This document shows, piece by piece, positions 43,824-52,981 of a DNA stretch of 64,000 bases. Numbering within the stretch: the first letter of the stretch is position 1; every line of letters begins with the position of its first letter. Both the position numbers and the translations under genes were made by a program. The DNA lies in assembly GCF_019308355.1 (NCBI RefSeq), contig NZ_JAAGKM010000009.1, positions 18,496 through 82,495 of the forward strand, read 5' to 3'. This DNA is from Empedobacter falsenii (GTDB taxonomy: Bacteria; Bacteroidota; Bacteroidia; Flavobacteriales; Weeksellaceae). The notes beneath the pieces are model-generated. The model saw nothing but the letters and a program-made list of their open reading frames with translations. It was not told the DNA's origin and ran no database searches.

Positions 43824-45125
43824 ATGAAACTTTGGGATAAAGGTTTTACCATTAATGATAAAATCGAAAAATTTACTGTTGGAAAAGACAGAGAATTAGA
43901 TGCTCATCTTGCGAAATACGATGCATTAGCGTCGAAAGCGCAGGCAAATATGCTGGCAAAAACAGGTTTGATTACCAATGAAGAAAATGATGCGTTGCAA
44001 ATTGCTTTGGATGAAGTTTTGGTTCTGATTGCGGAAAATAATTTCGAAGTCGACGAAAATTTCGAAGATATACATTCAAAAATTGAAGCTTATTTAATTG
44101 AAAAAACTGGCGATGCTGGAAAAAAAATTCACGTTGCACGTTCTCGAAATGATCAAGTTTTGGTTGCAATTCAACTTTTTAAGAAAGAGTATTTAAAACA
44201 TACAACTGAAAAAATTGTCAATTTAATTGAGATTTTCTTACAAAAAGCAGACGAATTCAAGAATCATCAATTACCAGGATACACACATTTTCAGGCGGCA
44301 ATGCCAAGTAGTTTTGGAATGTGGTTTTCGGCATATGCAGAAAGTTTATTGACGGATTTATACTTTTTTGAGGCTGCATATAAAATTTCTGATCAAAATC
44401 CTTTGGGTTCTGGTGCAGGTTTCGGAACAAGTTTCCCAATTGATCGTTTGCAAACAACACAAGAATTAGGTTTTTCAGAAATCTTAGTTTCTTCTGTTGG
44501 TGCACAAATGCTTCGTGGAAAAACAGAAAAATCTGTCGCAACAGCTTTGGCAATGATTTGTGGAACGTTGTCTAAAATGTCGTACGATTTGGTTTTATAC
44601 AATTCACAAGATTTAGCTTTTGTGAAGTTGCCAAACGAAATGACAACAGGTTCATCGATTATGCCGCACAAGAAAAACCCAGATGTGTTTGAGTTAACTC
44701 GTGCGCATTGCAATAGAATTCAGGCGTTGCCGAATGATATTATGATGACGATCAATAATCTTCCAAGTGGATATCACCGTGATTATCAAATATTGAAAGA
44801 AATATTATTCGAACCAATGATGCAATTTGATAATATTATTGACATCTTAACATTTGCGATTCCTCAACTTCAGATTAAAGATAACTATATGAATCAGGAT
44901 AAATATGATCCGATTTATACCGTTGAAAATATTAATGAAGCGATTAAGAATGGAACACCTTTCCGTGATGCTTACAAAGAAGTTGGTTTATCTGTAGAAA
45001 ATGGAACATATATACCACACAAAGAATTTCAGACTTCGCATATCGGAAGTATTCATAATTTGAGATTGGATTTAATTTCAAATAAAATCGAAAAATTCAA
45101 ATTAGAAGCACAAGTTTTAAAATAA
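43824..45125 (+). CDS. argH: Argininosuccinate lyase
   Basis: 433 residues of the fumarase/aspartase superfamily: KIHVARSRNDQVLVA, YTHFQAAMPSSFGMW with the catalytic histidine, and the flexible loop GSSIMPHKKNPDVFEL with catalytic serine. Splits argininosuccinate into arginine and fumarate. No other arg genes lie nearby; it is a single unit with its own promoter and terminator. Confidence 0.96.
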   Translation: MKLWDKGFTINDKIEKFTVGKDRELDAHLAKYDALASKAQANMLAKTGLITNEENDALQIALDEVLVLIAENNFEVDENFEDIHSKIEAYLIEKTGDAGKKIHVARSRNDQVLVAIQLFKKEYLKHTTEKIVNLIEIFLQKADEFKNHQLPGYTHFQAAMPSSFGMWFSAYAESLLTDLYFFEAAYKISDQNPLGSGAGFGTSFPIDRLQTTQELGFSEILVSSVGAQMLRGKTEKSVATALAMICGTLSKMSYDLVLYNSQDLAFVKLPNEMTTGSSIMPHKKNPDVFELTRAHCNRIQALPNDIMMTINNLPSGYHRDYQILKEILFEPMMQFDNIIDILTFAIPQLQIKDNYMNQDKYDPIYTVENINEAIKNGTPFRDAYKEVGLSVENGTYIPHKEFQTSHIGSIHNLRLDLISNKIEKFKLEAQVLK

Positions 45126-45142
45126 ACACTTGTAATAAGTCA

Positions 45143-45184
45143 AAAATCATCCTCAAAATTATAGAATTTGAGGATTTTTTTGTC
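45143..45184 (+). terminator. Terminator of argH
   Basis: AATCATCCTCAAA / TTTGAGGATT with seven T. Confidence 0.85.
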
Positions 45185-45309
45185 TTATAAATTTTATAAT
45201 TTCGGAAAATATAAACGTTTAAATAATTGTAATTCTATATTTTGTAAAATAAAAAATGTTTTACAAAATAATTACAATCATTTTTTATTATATCAGGTCA
45301 AAATCATTC

Positions 45310-45317
45310 TAACTTTG
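45310..45317 (+). promoter_or_regulatory. -7 box of the small lipoprotein gene
   Basis: TAACTTTG, 33 bases upstream of the ATG at 45351. Confidence 0.65.
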
Positions 45318-45350
45318 ACATATCAAATTAATCGATTAAAATTTAAAAAG

Positions 45351-45569
45351 ATGAAAAAATTTTTCGCAGTAGTTGCAGTAGCAGCTTTATCATTAGGAGC
45401 AGTATCTTGTGGAGAGAAAACTGAAGAAGCACCAGTAGAAGAAGCACCAGCAGTTGATTCTTTAGCTACAGCAGCTAACGATTCTACAGCAGTTGATTCT
45501 ACAGCAGTTGCTCCAACTGATTCTACAGCAGTTGCTCCAGTAGCTGATTCTACAGCAGTTGCTAAATAA
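45351..45569 (+). CDS. Small repeat-rich lipoprotein
   Basis: 72 residues. Signal with lipobox ending at cysteine 20 (GAVSC), then an acidic EEAP stretch and five DSTAV-type units (DSTAVDSTAVAPTDSTAVAP is the core), which are also near-exact DNA repeats of ATTCTACAGCAGTTG. A longer open frame reaches 45168 but would cover the promoter box. Probably an abundant envelope lipoprotein with a disordered tail; function unknown. The repeats could vary in number between strains by slippage. Confidence 0.75.
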   Translation: MKKFFAVVAVAALSLGAVSCGEKTEEAPVEEAPAVDSLATAANDSTAVDSTAVAPTDSTAVAPVADSTAVAK

Positions 45570-45589
45570 TTTATAGCGAAGCTAAAATA

Positions 45590-45623
45590 TAAATGCGCTC
45601 AACTAGGTTGAGCGCATTTTTTA
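45590..45623. terminator. Bidirectional terminator
   Basis: AAATGCGCTCAAC / GTTGAGCGCATTT, a strong stem between convergent genes. Confidence 0.9.
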
Positions 45624-45645
45624 TGTTATAAATTCATCATGAATC

Positions 45646-47511
45646 TTAAAGTAGATTTCCGTCAAATTTTCCTGATTGTATTTTTTTATCAAGTTCTGCT
45701 TGAATATCCTCTAAAACAGGGCGAACAGTAGATTCTGGAATATCAGAAACTCTAATATACATTAAGCCATCAATTGCATCATTAAATTTTGGATCAACAT
45801 TGAAAGCAATAACCTTTGCATTTTGTTTGATGTATTTCTTAATCAAAACAGGTAATCTCAACATATTGGGCTCAAGCTCATCAATTAACTTATCAAATTT
45901 ATTCAAATCAGCTTCAGATTCATCGAAAATAAATTCTTTATCTTCCTCTTTCAGCTTAACCTTAAACTCATTTTTTGCTCTCACATATTGCGCTACAGTA
46001 GAATCGTAATAATGAGATTTCATAAATTCGATCATCAAAGATTTTGAGAAATCAGAAAACTGATTACTAATACTCACTCCTCCAATAATAAATTTCTGAT
46101 TTGGATTTCTCAACGTTACATGCACAATTCCTCTCCATAATAAGAACAATGGCATCGGCTTTTGTTGATATTCAGCTGAAACGAAAGCACGTCCCATTTC
46201 GATACATTTCTTGAAAAATGGATGAATTTCTGGATCAAAATTGAATAATTCATGAACATAAAATCCATTAATTCCATATTTTTCATACACTTCCGAACCA
46301 ATCGCCATACGATATGCTCCAACAATTTTATTCGTATCCTTATCCCACAAAAATAAATGGTGATAATGATTATCAAATCGATCAAGGTCAATTTCATCAT
46401 TTGTACCTTCACCTATCGCACGGAATGTTATCTCGCGTAAACGACCAATTTCCCTTAATATATTTGGAATTTGTTGAGCTGTAGAAAAGAAACATTCGTA
46501 ATTATTATTTGTAAACAATAATGCTTGTTCATCTTTTCGTAAAGTTTCAATATCTTGAATTAATAAGTCTAAAGCTGTTTCCGAAATAATCGGCTTAACC
46601 TTTTTACTAGAAGAAGATAAGCTTGGTAAATTCGGCATTTTCAACTCAATATTCGAAGGGTTTTTCAATACTTGAGTTAAACTTCTTTTTTGTTTGTAAT
46701 AAGACGAAAGCATGTATGTTTTCTTTCTCAAAAACTCAGAATAATCTTCTATAGACACATGCTCGTCTTGTTGTTTTTGTAAAATTGGTTTTCCAATACG
46801 AATCTGAATTGGTCGTGTTCTTTTCTTCATCATTTCAGCTGGCAACATTGCCGTTTGAAAATCTGGATGAATCTTCGCTACACGGTAAAAAATATTACTA
46901 TTTCGCGCTCTAAAAAACATTGGAACAACAGGAACTTTCGCTTTTTTGATCAACTTCATCGCTGATTCTTGCCATTCTCTGTCAATAATTCTACTTTCGT
47001 CATCTCGATAAGAAACTTCTCCCGCAGGAAAAATCCCTAAACAACCTCCAGCTCTTAACAATTTTAATGCATCGCGCATTCCTGAAAGGCTACTGTATGC
47101 ATCTTTACGTGTTTCGAAAGGATTAACTGGAATAATCATAGGTTCTAATGGTTTAATTTTTTGCAATAAAAAATTACCCATTACCTTGAAATCAGGACGA
47201 ATTTTTGACATAAAATGCATCAAAATAATTCCATCCAACGCTCCAAGCGGATGATTAGAAATAATAATAAAAGGTCCTTCTTTTGGAATACGTTTTAAAT
47301 CTTCTTCATGGATTTCGTAATCCATTCCCAAATCATCAATCAAATAATCCAAAAAAGGTTCGCATTGCAAATGCTTTCCACGATTGTACAAATCGTTTAA
47401 CTGATCTATACTGAAAATTTTTTTCAATGCCCAAGCCACAGGTTTTCCTAAAACACCAATTTTAGAAAGACCCGAAGCTGAATAGATATCTTGTGTCGTG
47501 ATTAAACTCAT
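45646..47511 (-). CDS. Bifunctional acyltransferase, OlsF-like (PlsC-type plus GNAT-type)
   Basis: 621 residues with two domains. N-terminal lysophospholipid acyltransferase-like domain (about 40-290) with NHPLGALDG (86-94; H-x5-D rather than the common H-x4-D) and GIFPAGEVS. C-terminal GNAT/hemolysin-type domain (about 330-530) with AYRMAIGSEVYEKYGINGFY. This order is that of OlsF, which makes ornithine lipids and has homologues in Flavobacterium; glycine or other amino acid lipids are alternative products. Starts one base after the lysC stop, so it is coupled to lysC. Confidence 0.8.
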   Translation of the reverse strand: MSLITTQDIYSASGLSKIGVLGKPVAWALKKIFSIDQLNDLYNRGKHLQCEPFLDYLIDDLGMDYEIHEEDLKRIPKEGPFIIISNHPLGALDGIILMHFMSKIRPDFKVMGNFLLQKIKPLEPMIIPVNPFETRKDAYSSLSGMRDALKLLRAGGCLGIFPAGEVSYRDDESRIIDREWQESAMKLIKKAKVPVVPMFFRARNSNIFYRVAKIHPDFQTAMLPAEMMKKRTRPIQIRIGKPILQKQQDEHVSIEDYSEFLRKKTYMLSSYYKQKRSLTQVLKNPSNIELKMPNLPSLSSSSKKVKPIISETALDLLIQDIETLRKDEQALLFTNNNYECFFSTAQQIPNILREIGRLREITFRAIGEGTNDEIDLDRFDNHYHHLFLWDKDTNKIVGAYRMAIGSEVYEKYGINGFYVHELFNFDPEIHPFFKKCIEMGRAFVSAEYQQKPMPLFLLWRGIVHVTLRNPNQKFIIGGVSISNQFSDFSKSLMIEFMKSHYYDSTVAQYVRAKNEFKVKLKEEDKEFIFDESEADLNKFDKLIDELEPNMLRLPVLIKKYIKQNAKVIAFNVDPKFNDAIDGLMYIRVSDIPESTVRPVLEDIQAELDKKIQSGKFDGNLL

Positions 47512-48753
47512 TTAAGCTTTAACAACTATTTGTAATGTTTCGCGCACTGTTTGTCGCAATAATTCTTTTTCTTTTGAAACAACTTTGTCAGAATCTGCAT
47601 CGAAATGGCGAATTGTGTACAATAAAACATTGTTTTCTTCCTGCACTTTATACTCTTCGTTCATATCTGCAACAAACTTTTCTAAGTTGTCATATTTATC
47701 CTCCAAACATAAAGATAATGAAATTGCTGAATTTTGCATCAAATTTACTTTGATTTGATAATCATATAGTTTATTGAAAATTCCGCTCAATTTATCTTCT
47801 GTAATAAAAGAGAAATCTTTACTTGATAAACGAATCAAATGTTGCTCTCTTTTTAGGATAAAACAAGGTACTTTTGGATCTAATGGTTGACCTTTCGCTA
47901 CCTCTGTTCCTGCTTCTGTAGGATTAATAAATGATTTTACGAAGAAAGGAATTTCTTTTTGTTGAAGCGGCTGTAACGTTTTCGGGTGAATAACAGATGC
48001 ACCATAATACGCCAACTCTATTGCTTCTTCATATGAAATATGATTTAACAGCTCAGCATTATCAAAATAACGTGGATCAGCATTCAAAACTCCAGGAACA
48101 TCTTTCCAAATCGTCATGTTATCCGCATTTAAACAATAAGCAAAAATCGCCGCAGAATAATCTGAACCTTCACGCCCTAAAGTTGTTGTGAAAAAGTTAG
48201 GATCAGAACCTAAGAAACCTTGGGTAATAAACAAACCTGTGTTTGGTAAACGTTTAATACTTTCTTCTGTTAATGCCCAATTTACTTTTCCTTCACGATA
48301 TGTATTATCTGTTTTGATATAATCGCGAACATCTAACCATTCGTTATTAATTTGTATCGAATTAAGATACATACTGATGATTTTTGTCGAAATTAATTCT
48401 CCACAACAAACCACTTGATCATACACATAGCTATAATTTGGTGATTTGTTACGTCTTAAAAACGAAACAATATCATCAAAAAATTGCGAAATTTCGTTAG
48501 AAACCTCAGCTGGATTATCAAATAATTCTGTCGCTAAAGCAATGTGCTGTTCTTTTACTTCGTTAATTGTTTTTTCGAAATCTTGTTTTTCAAAATAGCG
48601 TTTGACTACCTCTTCCAATGCATTTGTTGTCTTGCCCATAGCAGAAACAATGATACATGTATTTTCGTAACCAACAGATTGCAATAAACTCGCAACATTT
48701 CTAACGCCGGCTGCATCTTTCACCGAAGCACCACCGAATTTGAAAACTTTCAT
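47512..48753 (-). CDS. lysC: Aspartate kinase
   Basis: 413 residues, monofunctional. KFGGASVKDAAGVRN at the start, FTTTLGREGSDYSAA in the kinase domain, and a C-terminal ACT-type regulatory region (about 300-400). Makes aspartyl phosphate for lysine, methionine and threonine. The frame is open to 48792, but a promoter box sits at 48790-48797, so the ATG at 48753 is the start. In an operon with the acyltransferase. Confidence 0.94.
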   Translation of the reverse strand: MKVFKFGGASVKDAAGVRNVASLLQSVGYENTCIIVSAMGKTTNALEEVVKRYFEKQDFEKTINEVKEQHIALATELFDNPAEVSNEISQFFDDIVSFLRRNKSPNYSYVYDQVVCCGELISTKIISMYLNSIQINNEWLDVRDYIKTDNTYREGKVNWALTEESIKRLPNTGLFITQGFLGSDPNFFTTTLGREGSDYSAAIFAYCLNADNMTIWKDVPGVLNADPRYFDNAELLNHISYEEAIELAYYGASVIHPKTLQPLQQKEIPFFVKSFINPTEAGTEVAKGQPLDPKVPCFILKREQHLIRLSSKDFSFITEDKLSGIFNKLYDYQIKVNLMQNSAISLSLCLEDKYDNLEKFVADMNEEYKVQEENNVLLYTIRHFDADSDKVVSKEKELLRQTVRETLQIVVKA

Positions 48754-48789
48754 TTCTATAAAAACTTTTTTTTGTAAATATTTAACTTG

Positions 48790-48797
48790 CAAATATA
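48790..48797 (-). promoter_or_regulatory. -7 box of the lysC operon
   Basis: TATATTTG on the minus strand, 36 bases upstream of the lysC start. It also rules out the longer lysC start. Confidence 0.75.
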
Positions 48798-48879
48798 ACC
48801 AAACTACACTTTATATGTTGACCGATTTTAATTAAAATAAAAAATAAATTTGAATGATGATTTTCACGTATTTAGATTA

Positions 48880-48897
48880 ATTTCAAACGTTTGAAAT
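48880..48897. promoter_or_regulatory. 18-bp perfect palindrome upstream of fbp
   Basis: ATTTCAAACGTTTGAAAT. The central AACGTT with flanking dyad is the style of LacI-family operators. It lies in the divergent lysC-fbp region, about 25 bases upstream of a near-consensus -7 box for fbp (GATATTTG, 48922-48929). Confidence 0.55.
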
Positions 48898-48946
48898 GAT
48901 ATAAAATTGAGTTATTATTCCGATATTTGACCAGCAAAACATAATT

Positions 48947-49963
48947 ATGAATACTAATTCTCATCAAACTCTTGGAGAGTTTATCATAGAAAATCAAGCA
49001 GATTTTATTTACTCATCCGGAGAATTATCTAGATTACTGAGTTCTATTAAATTAGCTACAAAAGTTGTTAATTATAAAGTAAACAAAGCAGGACTTGTAA
49101 ATATCTTAGGCGAATTCGGAAATGAAAATGTCCAAGGAGAAAAACAACAAAAATTAGATGTTTTCGCAAACGATACGTTTATCGAAACGTTGTCGCAACG
49201 CGAAGTTGTTTGTGGTATTGCTTCGGAAGAAAACGAAGATTTTATCGCGATTCAACCTTCAAAAAATTCAAAAAACAGTAAATATGTTGTGTTGATTGAT
49301 CCACTTGATGGCTCATCAAACATCGACGTAAATGTTTCTGTTGGAACAATTTTCTCAATCTACCACCGTGTTTCTGAACCTGGAACACCTGTTACAAAAG
49401 CAGATTTCTTACAACCAGGAAATAAGCAAGTTGCTGCGGGATATGTAATTTATGGAACATCGACAATGTTAGTTTATACAACAGGAAATGGTGTAAATGG
49501 ATTTACATTGAACCCAGGAATCGGAACGTTCTATTTATCTCATCCAAATATGTGTATTCCAGAAGATGGACACATTTATTCAGTTAACGAAGGTAATTAT
49601 GTAAAATTCCCTCAAGGGGTTAAAAATTACATCAAATACTGTCAGGCAGATGAAGAAGATCGTCCGTACACTTCTCGTTACATCGGTTCTTTATGTTCAG
49701 ATTTTCACCGAAACATGTTGAAAGGAGGAATTTATATTTATCCTTCTGGAACAAATAATCCGAACGGAAAATTACGTTTATTGTACGAATGTAATCCAAT
49801 GGCTTTTATTGCAGAACAAGCTGGAGGAAAAGCTTCTGACGGTTTCCAACGCATTATGGATATTGAACCTACAGAATTACACCAGCGCATTCCTTTCTTT
49901 TGTGGATCGAAAAATATGGTCGAAAAAGCAGAAGAATTTATGCGAAATGAAGAATTGAAATAA
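48947..49963 (+). CDS. fbp: Fructose-1,6-bisphosphatase, class I
   Basis: 338 residues. The metal-site motif [20 protein letters not shown] and [20 protein letters not shown] (active-site lysine region) identify the class I enzyme of gluconeogenesis. Divergent from lysC, with a possible operator upstream and a terminator directly downstream. Confidence 0.97.
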   Translation: MNTNSHQTLGEFIIENQADFIYSSGELSRLLSSIKLATKVVNYKVNKAGLVNILGEFGNENVQGEKQQKLDVFANDTFIETLSQREVVCGIASEENEDFIAIQPSKNSKNSKYVVLIDPLDGSSNIDVNVSVGTIFSIYHRVSEPGTPVTKADFLQPGNKQVAAGYVIYGTSTMLVYTTGNGVNGFTLNPGIGTFYLSHPNMCIPEDGHIYSVNEGNYVKFPQGVKNYIKYCQADEEDRPYTSRYIGSLCSDFHRNMLKGGIYIYPSGTNNPNGKLRLLYECNPMAFIAEQAGGKASDGFQRIMDIEPTELHQRIPFFCGSKNMVEKAEEFMRNEELK

Positions 49964-49986
49964 TTATTTCTAAAAAAATAATCAAA

Positions 49987-50019
49987 TAAAAAAATCCGCT
50001 CGATGAGCGGATTTTTTAT
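49987..50019. terminator. Bidirectional terminator
   Basis: AAAAATCCGCTC / GAGCGGATTTTT between convergent genes. Confidence 0.9.
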
Positions 50020-50034
50020 TATCTAAACATCCAA

Positions 50035-51603
50035 TTAAGGAATTGCAATACCTGGATAATTCCCTGGGTAAACATGTCTTAAAGTTGAATGATATTTTTT
50101 ATTGATTGCATCAGCAAACATATTTGCGACAATTGCATATCCAGTTCCTGTTAAGTGAACTCCATCTAATGAGAACGCTCCACCAGAAACGAAAGTTGTT
50201 GTATATGTTTGTCCGTAATATTTAATTCCTGATTGAGAACTTAATTTTTTCATTTCAGAATATGTATCAACTAAAGCTAAATTATAAGCAGTTGCTAATT
50301 CAGCAATTGCTGCATTGTATTTAATTACAGCTGCTTCTGCTTTCGCAGTTTCTTTTGCTGTTAATACATAATTATCTGTCATTGGATAACTAACACCTAC
50401 TACTGCTAATTTACCAGCTTCTTCTTGAGTTAATCCTAATTTCATTAACGCTGCAACTTGATTTGTATCAACTTTTCCAATTACAGAAGAAGAAGTTAAA
50501 ACCAATAAATCTTTCGCTGTTGCTTGACGAGCTTGACCATAAATCATCCCAAATAAAGTTGCTTTTGCAGCTCCAATTTTAGGAGTAAGTGCAGCAGTGA
50601 TTGTAGCTGATAAATCTGCTAAATCTTTATCTTTAATTACTACAGCACTTGCAGCATTCTTAGAAAAAAAGATTTTTCTTTCTGAAGCTCCAACCGCATC
50701 AAATACTTGATTTAATCCTGCATAAGTTGCATTCAATTCATCAATCATTGATGCAAAACTTGGGTTTGCAGGTGATAATGGCGCGTATGGAACCGTTGTA
50801 AAATATGGAATAGATGTTACAGAAGGAATATTTGCAATAACTCCTTTCGCCCCTACCGCTGTTAATGCTTTTAATCCATCATTAATTGTAGATTTTACCA
50901 CATTTACATTAGAAATATCTGAACTTCCATAAGTTCTTGGATCAACATTATTTGTTTCATTATGATCTACTCCAACTCCACCAGATGTTGCATAACCTAA
51001 AACATCATTATTTCCAATCCAATAAGAGAAGAATGTTGGTTTTTGCGCAACTGCATCTCCAACTACAGAAGTTGTCGCATTACTTGCGAAACGTACAAAA
51101 TAAGGATTCGCAGTTACTGGATCTGTTTTTAATCCTGCTGGATTTCCATAACCTGGCGCAACTAAATGATAAGACTTAGCACCTGGAACTCCCATATTTT
51201 GAAACTTTCCTTTATCTGCTAAGATATCTAAAGCCCCACCCGCAGGACTTGGAACTGGTGTTAAAGCTCCATTTACAATTTGTAAATTCAATTTACCTGG
51301 AAAACCTGGTAAATCAGTAAATCCACCTGTATCATTTTGCATATAAGGAATTTTAAATTCTCCTCCTCCTGCAGCTTTCATCAATCCAGCTAACATGTTT
51401 GGGTAAGAATTTTCTTGTCCAGATTTGTACAATGCATTATCTCTATAACCAGAAGTTAACGAGTTTCCTAATGCGATATATGTTTTAAAATTAGCTTCAC
51501 CTGCAGAAACTTGAATATCTTCAATTGGATGATCAAAATCTTCGCTACAGTTAAACATCGTAGCAGCTAATGCAACTAATACTATTTTATTTAAGTGTTT
51601 CAT
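50035..51603 (-). CDS. SGNH/GDSL-family lipoprotein (esterase/lipase)
   Basis: 522 residues. Lipobox MFNC (cysteine 19); block I GNSLTSGY with nucleophile Ser48; WIGNND as block III; LDGVHLTGTGYAI as block V with the catalytic Asp and His. A large insertion separates the blocks. Likely an outer membrane-attached esterase. It starts 7 bases after the FadL-type gene, a pairing known in Bacteroidota, and probably supplies fatty acids or other hydrolysis products to that channel. Confidence 0.87.
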   Translation of the reverse strand: MKHLNKIVLVALAATMFNCSEDFDHPIEDIQVSAGEANFKTYIALGNSLTSGYRDNALYKSGQENSYPNMLAGLMKAAGGGEFKIPYMQNDTGGFTDLPGFPGKLNLQIVNGALTPVPSPAGGALDILADKGKFQNMGVPGAKSYHLVAPGYGNPAGLKTDPVTANPYFVRFASNATTSVVGDAVAQKPTFFSYWIGNNDVLGYATSGGVGVDHNETNNVDPRTYGSSDISNVNVVKSTINDGLKALTAVGAKGVIANIPSVTSIPYFTTVPYAPLSPANPSFASMIDELNATYAGLNQVFDAVGASERKIFFSKNAASAVVIKDKDLADLSATITAALTPKIGAAKATLFGMIYGQARQATAKDLLVLTSSSVIGKVDTNQVAALMKLGLTQEEAGKLAVVGVSYPMTDNYVLTAKETAKAEAAVIKYNAAIAELATAYNLALVDTYSEMKKLSSQSGIKYYGQTYTTTFVSGGAFSLDGVHLTGTGYAIVANMFADAINKKYHSTLRHVYPGNYPGIAIP

Positions 51604-51610
51604 TTTTGTC

Positions 51611-52843
51611 TTATTTTAGGTTGTACGATACGCCTAAACCAAAGTTTATAGCACGCATTTTAACATCTCCAGAGAAGTTTTGTTGAATATTATCAATATG
51701 TCTTTCGTCTCCTTTTACATATGATCCAAATAAATCAACATGAAAACCTGACTCGAATCTAAATCCTAATCCAGCTGAAACTGAATTTAAGTTAGAACTT
51801 GGTGTTTCTGATGACCAATAAGCTGATGGAACTGGTGATTTATCATGATAATAACCAACACGTCCAACAATCATCTCGCTGAAAGTATACTCTGCTCCAA
51901 AACGGAATAATGTATTGTCTTTCCAGTTTTTCGTAGAAGATGATGTGTAAAAAGTATTAGAAGCATCATTATATAAATTGATATCTAAACTTTTGTAACG
52001 TGTCCAGTTTTGCCAAACTACATCTCCAAAAAGTTCTAATTGTGGTAAAACTTTGTAAGACATTCCAAATGTAAACTCTGATGGTAATGGTAAAGTTGTA
52101 TTCCATTTATCTGTATTAAAAGGCACATTAGATGCAATTCCAGAAGGAACATTCGACCATGTAACATCACCTTTGTTTGCAGAAACATCTACATTAGAAC
52201 GGTACGCAATTCCAACTCCAAATTTATCTGTTGGCTTGAACATTGCTCCAACATTAAATCCTAAACCATGAGCATCTTTATCCTCTAATTTAAGTTTAAT
52301 ATCATTTCCAGCAACTGTTTGTACTTTCTCTAATTTAGCTGTTCCGTGTGTATAAATGAAACCTACACCCAAACTAAACCAATCAGAAAAACGATATGCA
52401 ACCGTTGGCTGAATATTGAATGCTTTCAAGTCAATATGTGTAATATTTGCTTTGTTTTGCCAATCTTCTGGCCACGTAACCGAACTACCAAAAGGTGTCG
52501 TAACACTCAATCCAATTGCTAAATCATCTACAGGCTTGTAACTAACTGCCAAATACATTGGTGTTCCTAATTTACTATCTGTTTCTGCTTTTTGTAACGT
52601 CATTGGATCTTGCCATTTTACGTCAGTTTTTACACCAAAACCTCCGACAGCAATACTCAATTTACTATCAACAAAAGCTAAACCTGCAGGATTATAAAAC
52701 GCAACACTCGCATCGTGAGTTTGTGTTGCAGAAGTCCCTCCCAATGCCGCTTGGCGAACTCCTTGTAAAGCAACTCGGTATCCACCTGCGAATGCAGAAG
52801 AAGATAAGCCGATTAATGCTAAGGTTAAGAAAATTTTCTTCAT
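51611..52843 (-). CDS. FadL/TodX-type outer membrane transport protein
   Basis: 410 residues with a signal peptide (about 1-19, SSAFA/GG) and FadL-type barrel. The N-terminal hatch has GVRQAALGGTSATQTHDAS and YNPAGLAFV, and the typical PFGSSVTWPEDW appears near residue 120. FadL proteins move long-chain fatty acids or other hydrophobic molecules across the outer membrane. Operon partner of the GDSL lipoprotein. Confidence 0.9.
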   Translation of the reverse strand: MKKIFLTLALIGLSSSAFAGGYRVALQGVRQAALGGTSATQTHDASVAFYNPAGLAFVDSKLSIAVGGFGVKTDVKWQDPMTLQKAETDSKLGTPMYLAVSYKPVDDLAIGLSVTTPFGSSVTWPEDWQNKANITHIDLKAFNIQPTVAYRFSDWFSLGVGFIYTHGTAKLEKVQTVAGNDIKLKLEDKDAHGLGFNVGAMFKPTDKFGVGIAYRSNVDVSANKGDVTWSNVPSGIASNVPFNTDKWNTTLPLPSEFTFGMSYKVLPQLELFGDVVWQNWTRYKSLDINLYNDASNTFYTSSSTKNWKDNTLFRFGAEYTFSEMIVGRVGYYHDKSPVPSAYWSSETPSSNLNSVSAGLGFRFESGFHVDLFGSYVKGDERHIDNIQQNFSGDVKMRAINFGLGVSYNLK

Positions 52844-52981
52844 ATTTTTTGTTCGTTTTTAATAATTCCTTTAAACAAAAATAACATAATTTTATAATAA
52901 TGTTATGTTAACATAATAAATTTTGAAAAAATCTTTATTCTTAAGGCTTTCAGCCAGAATAATATTTGTGTAAAATATACA

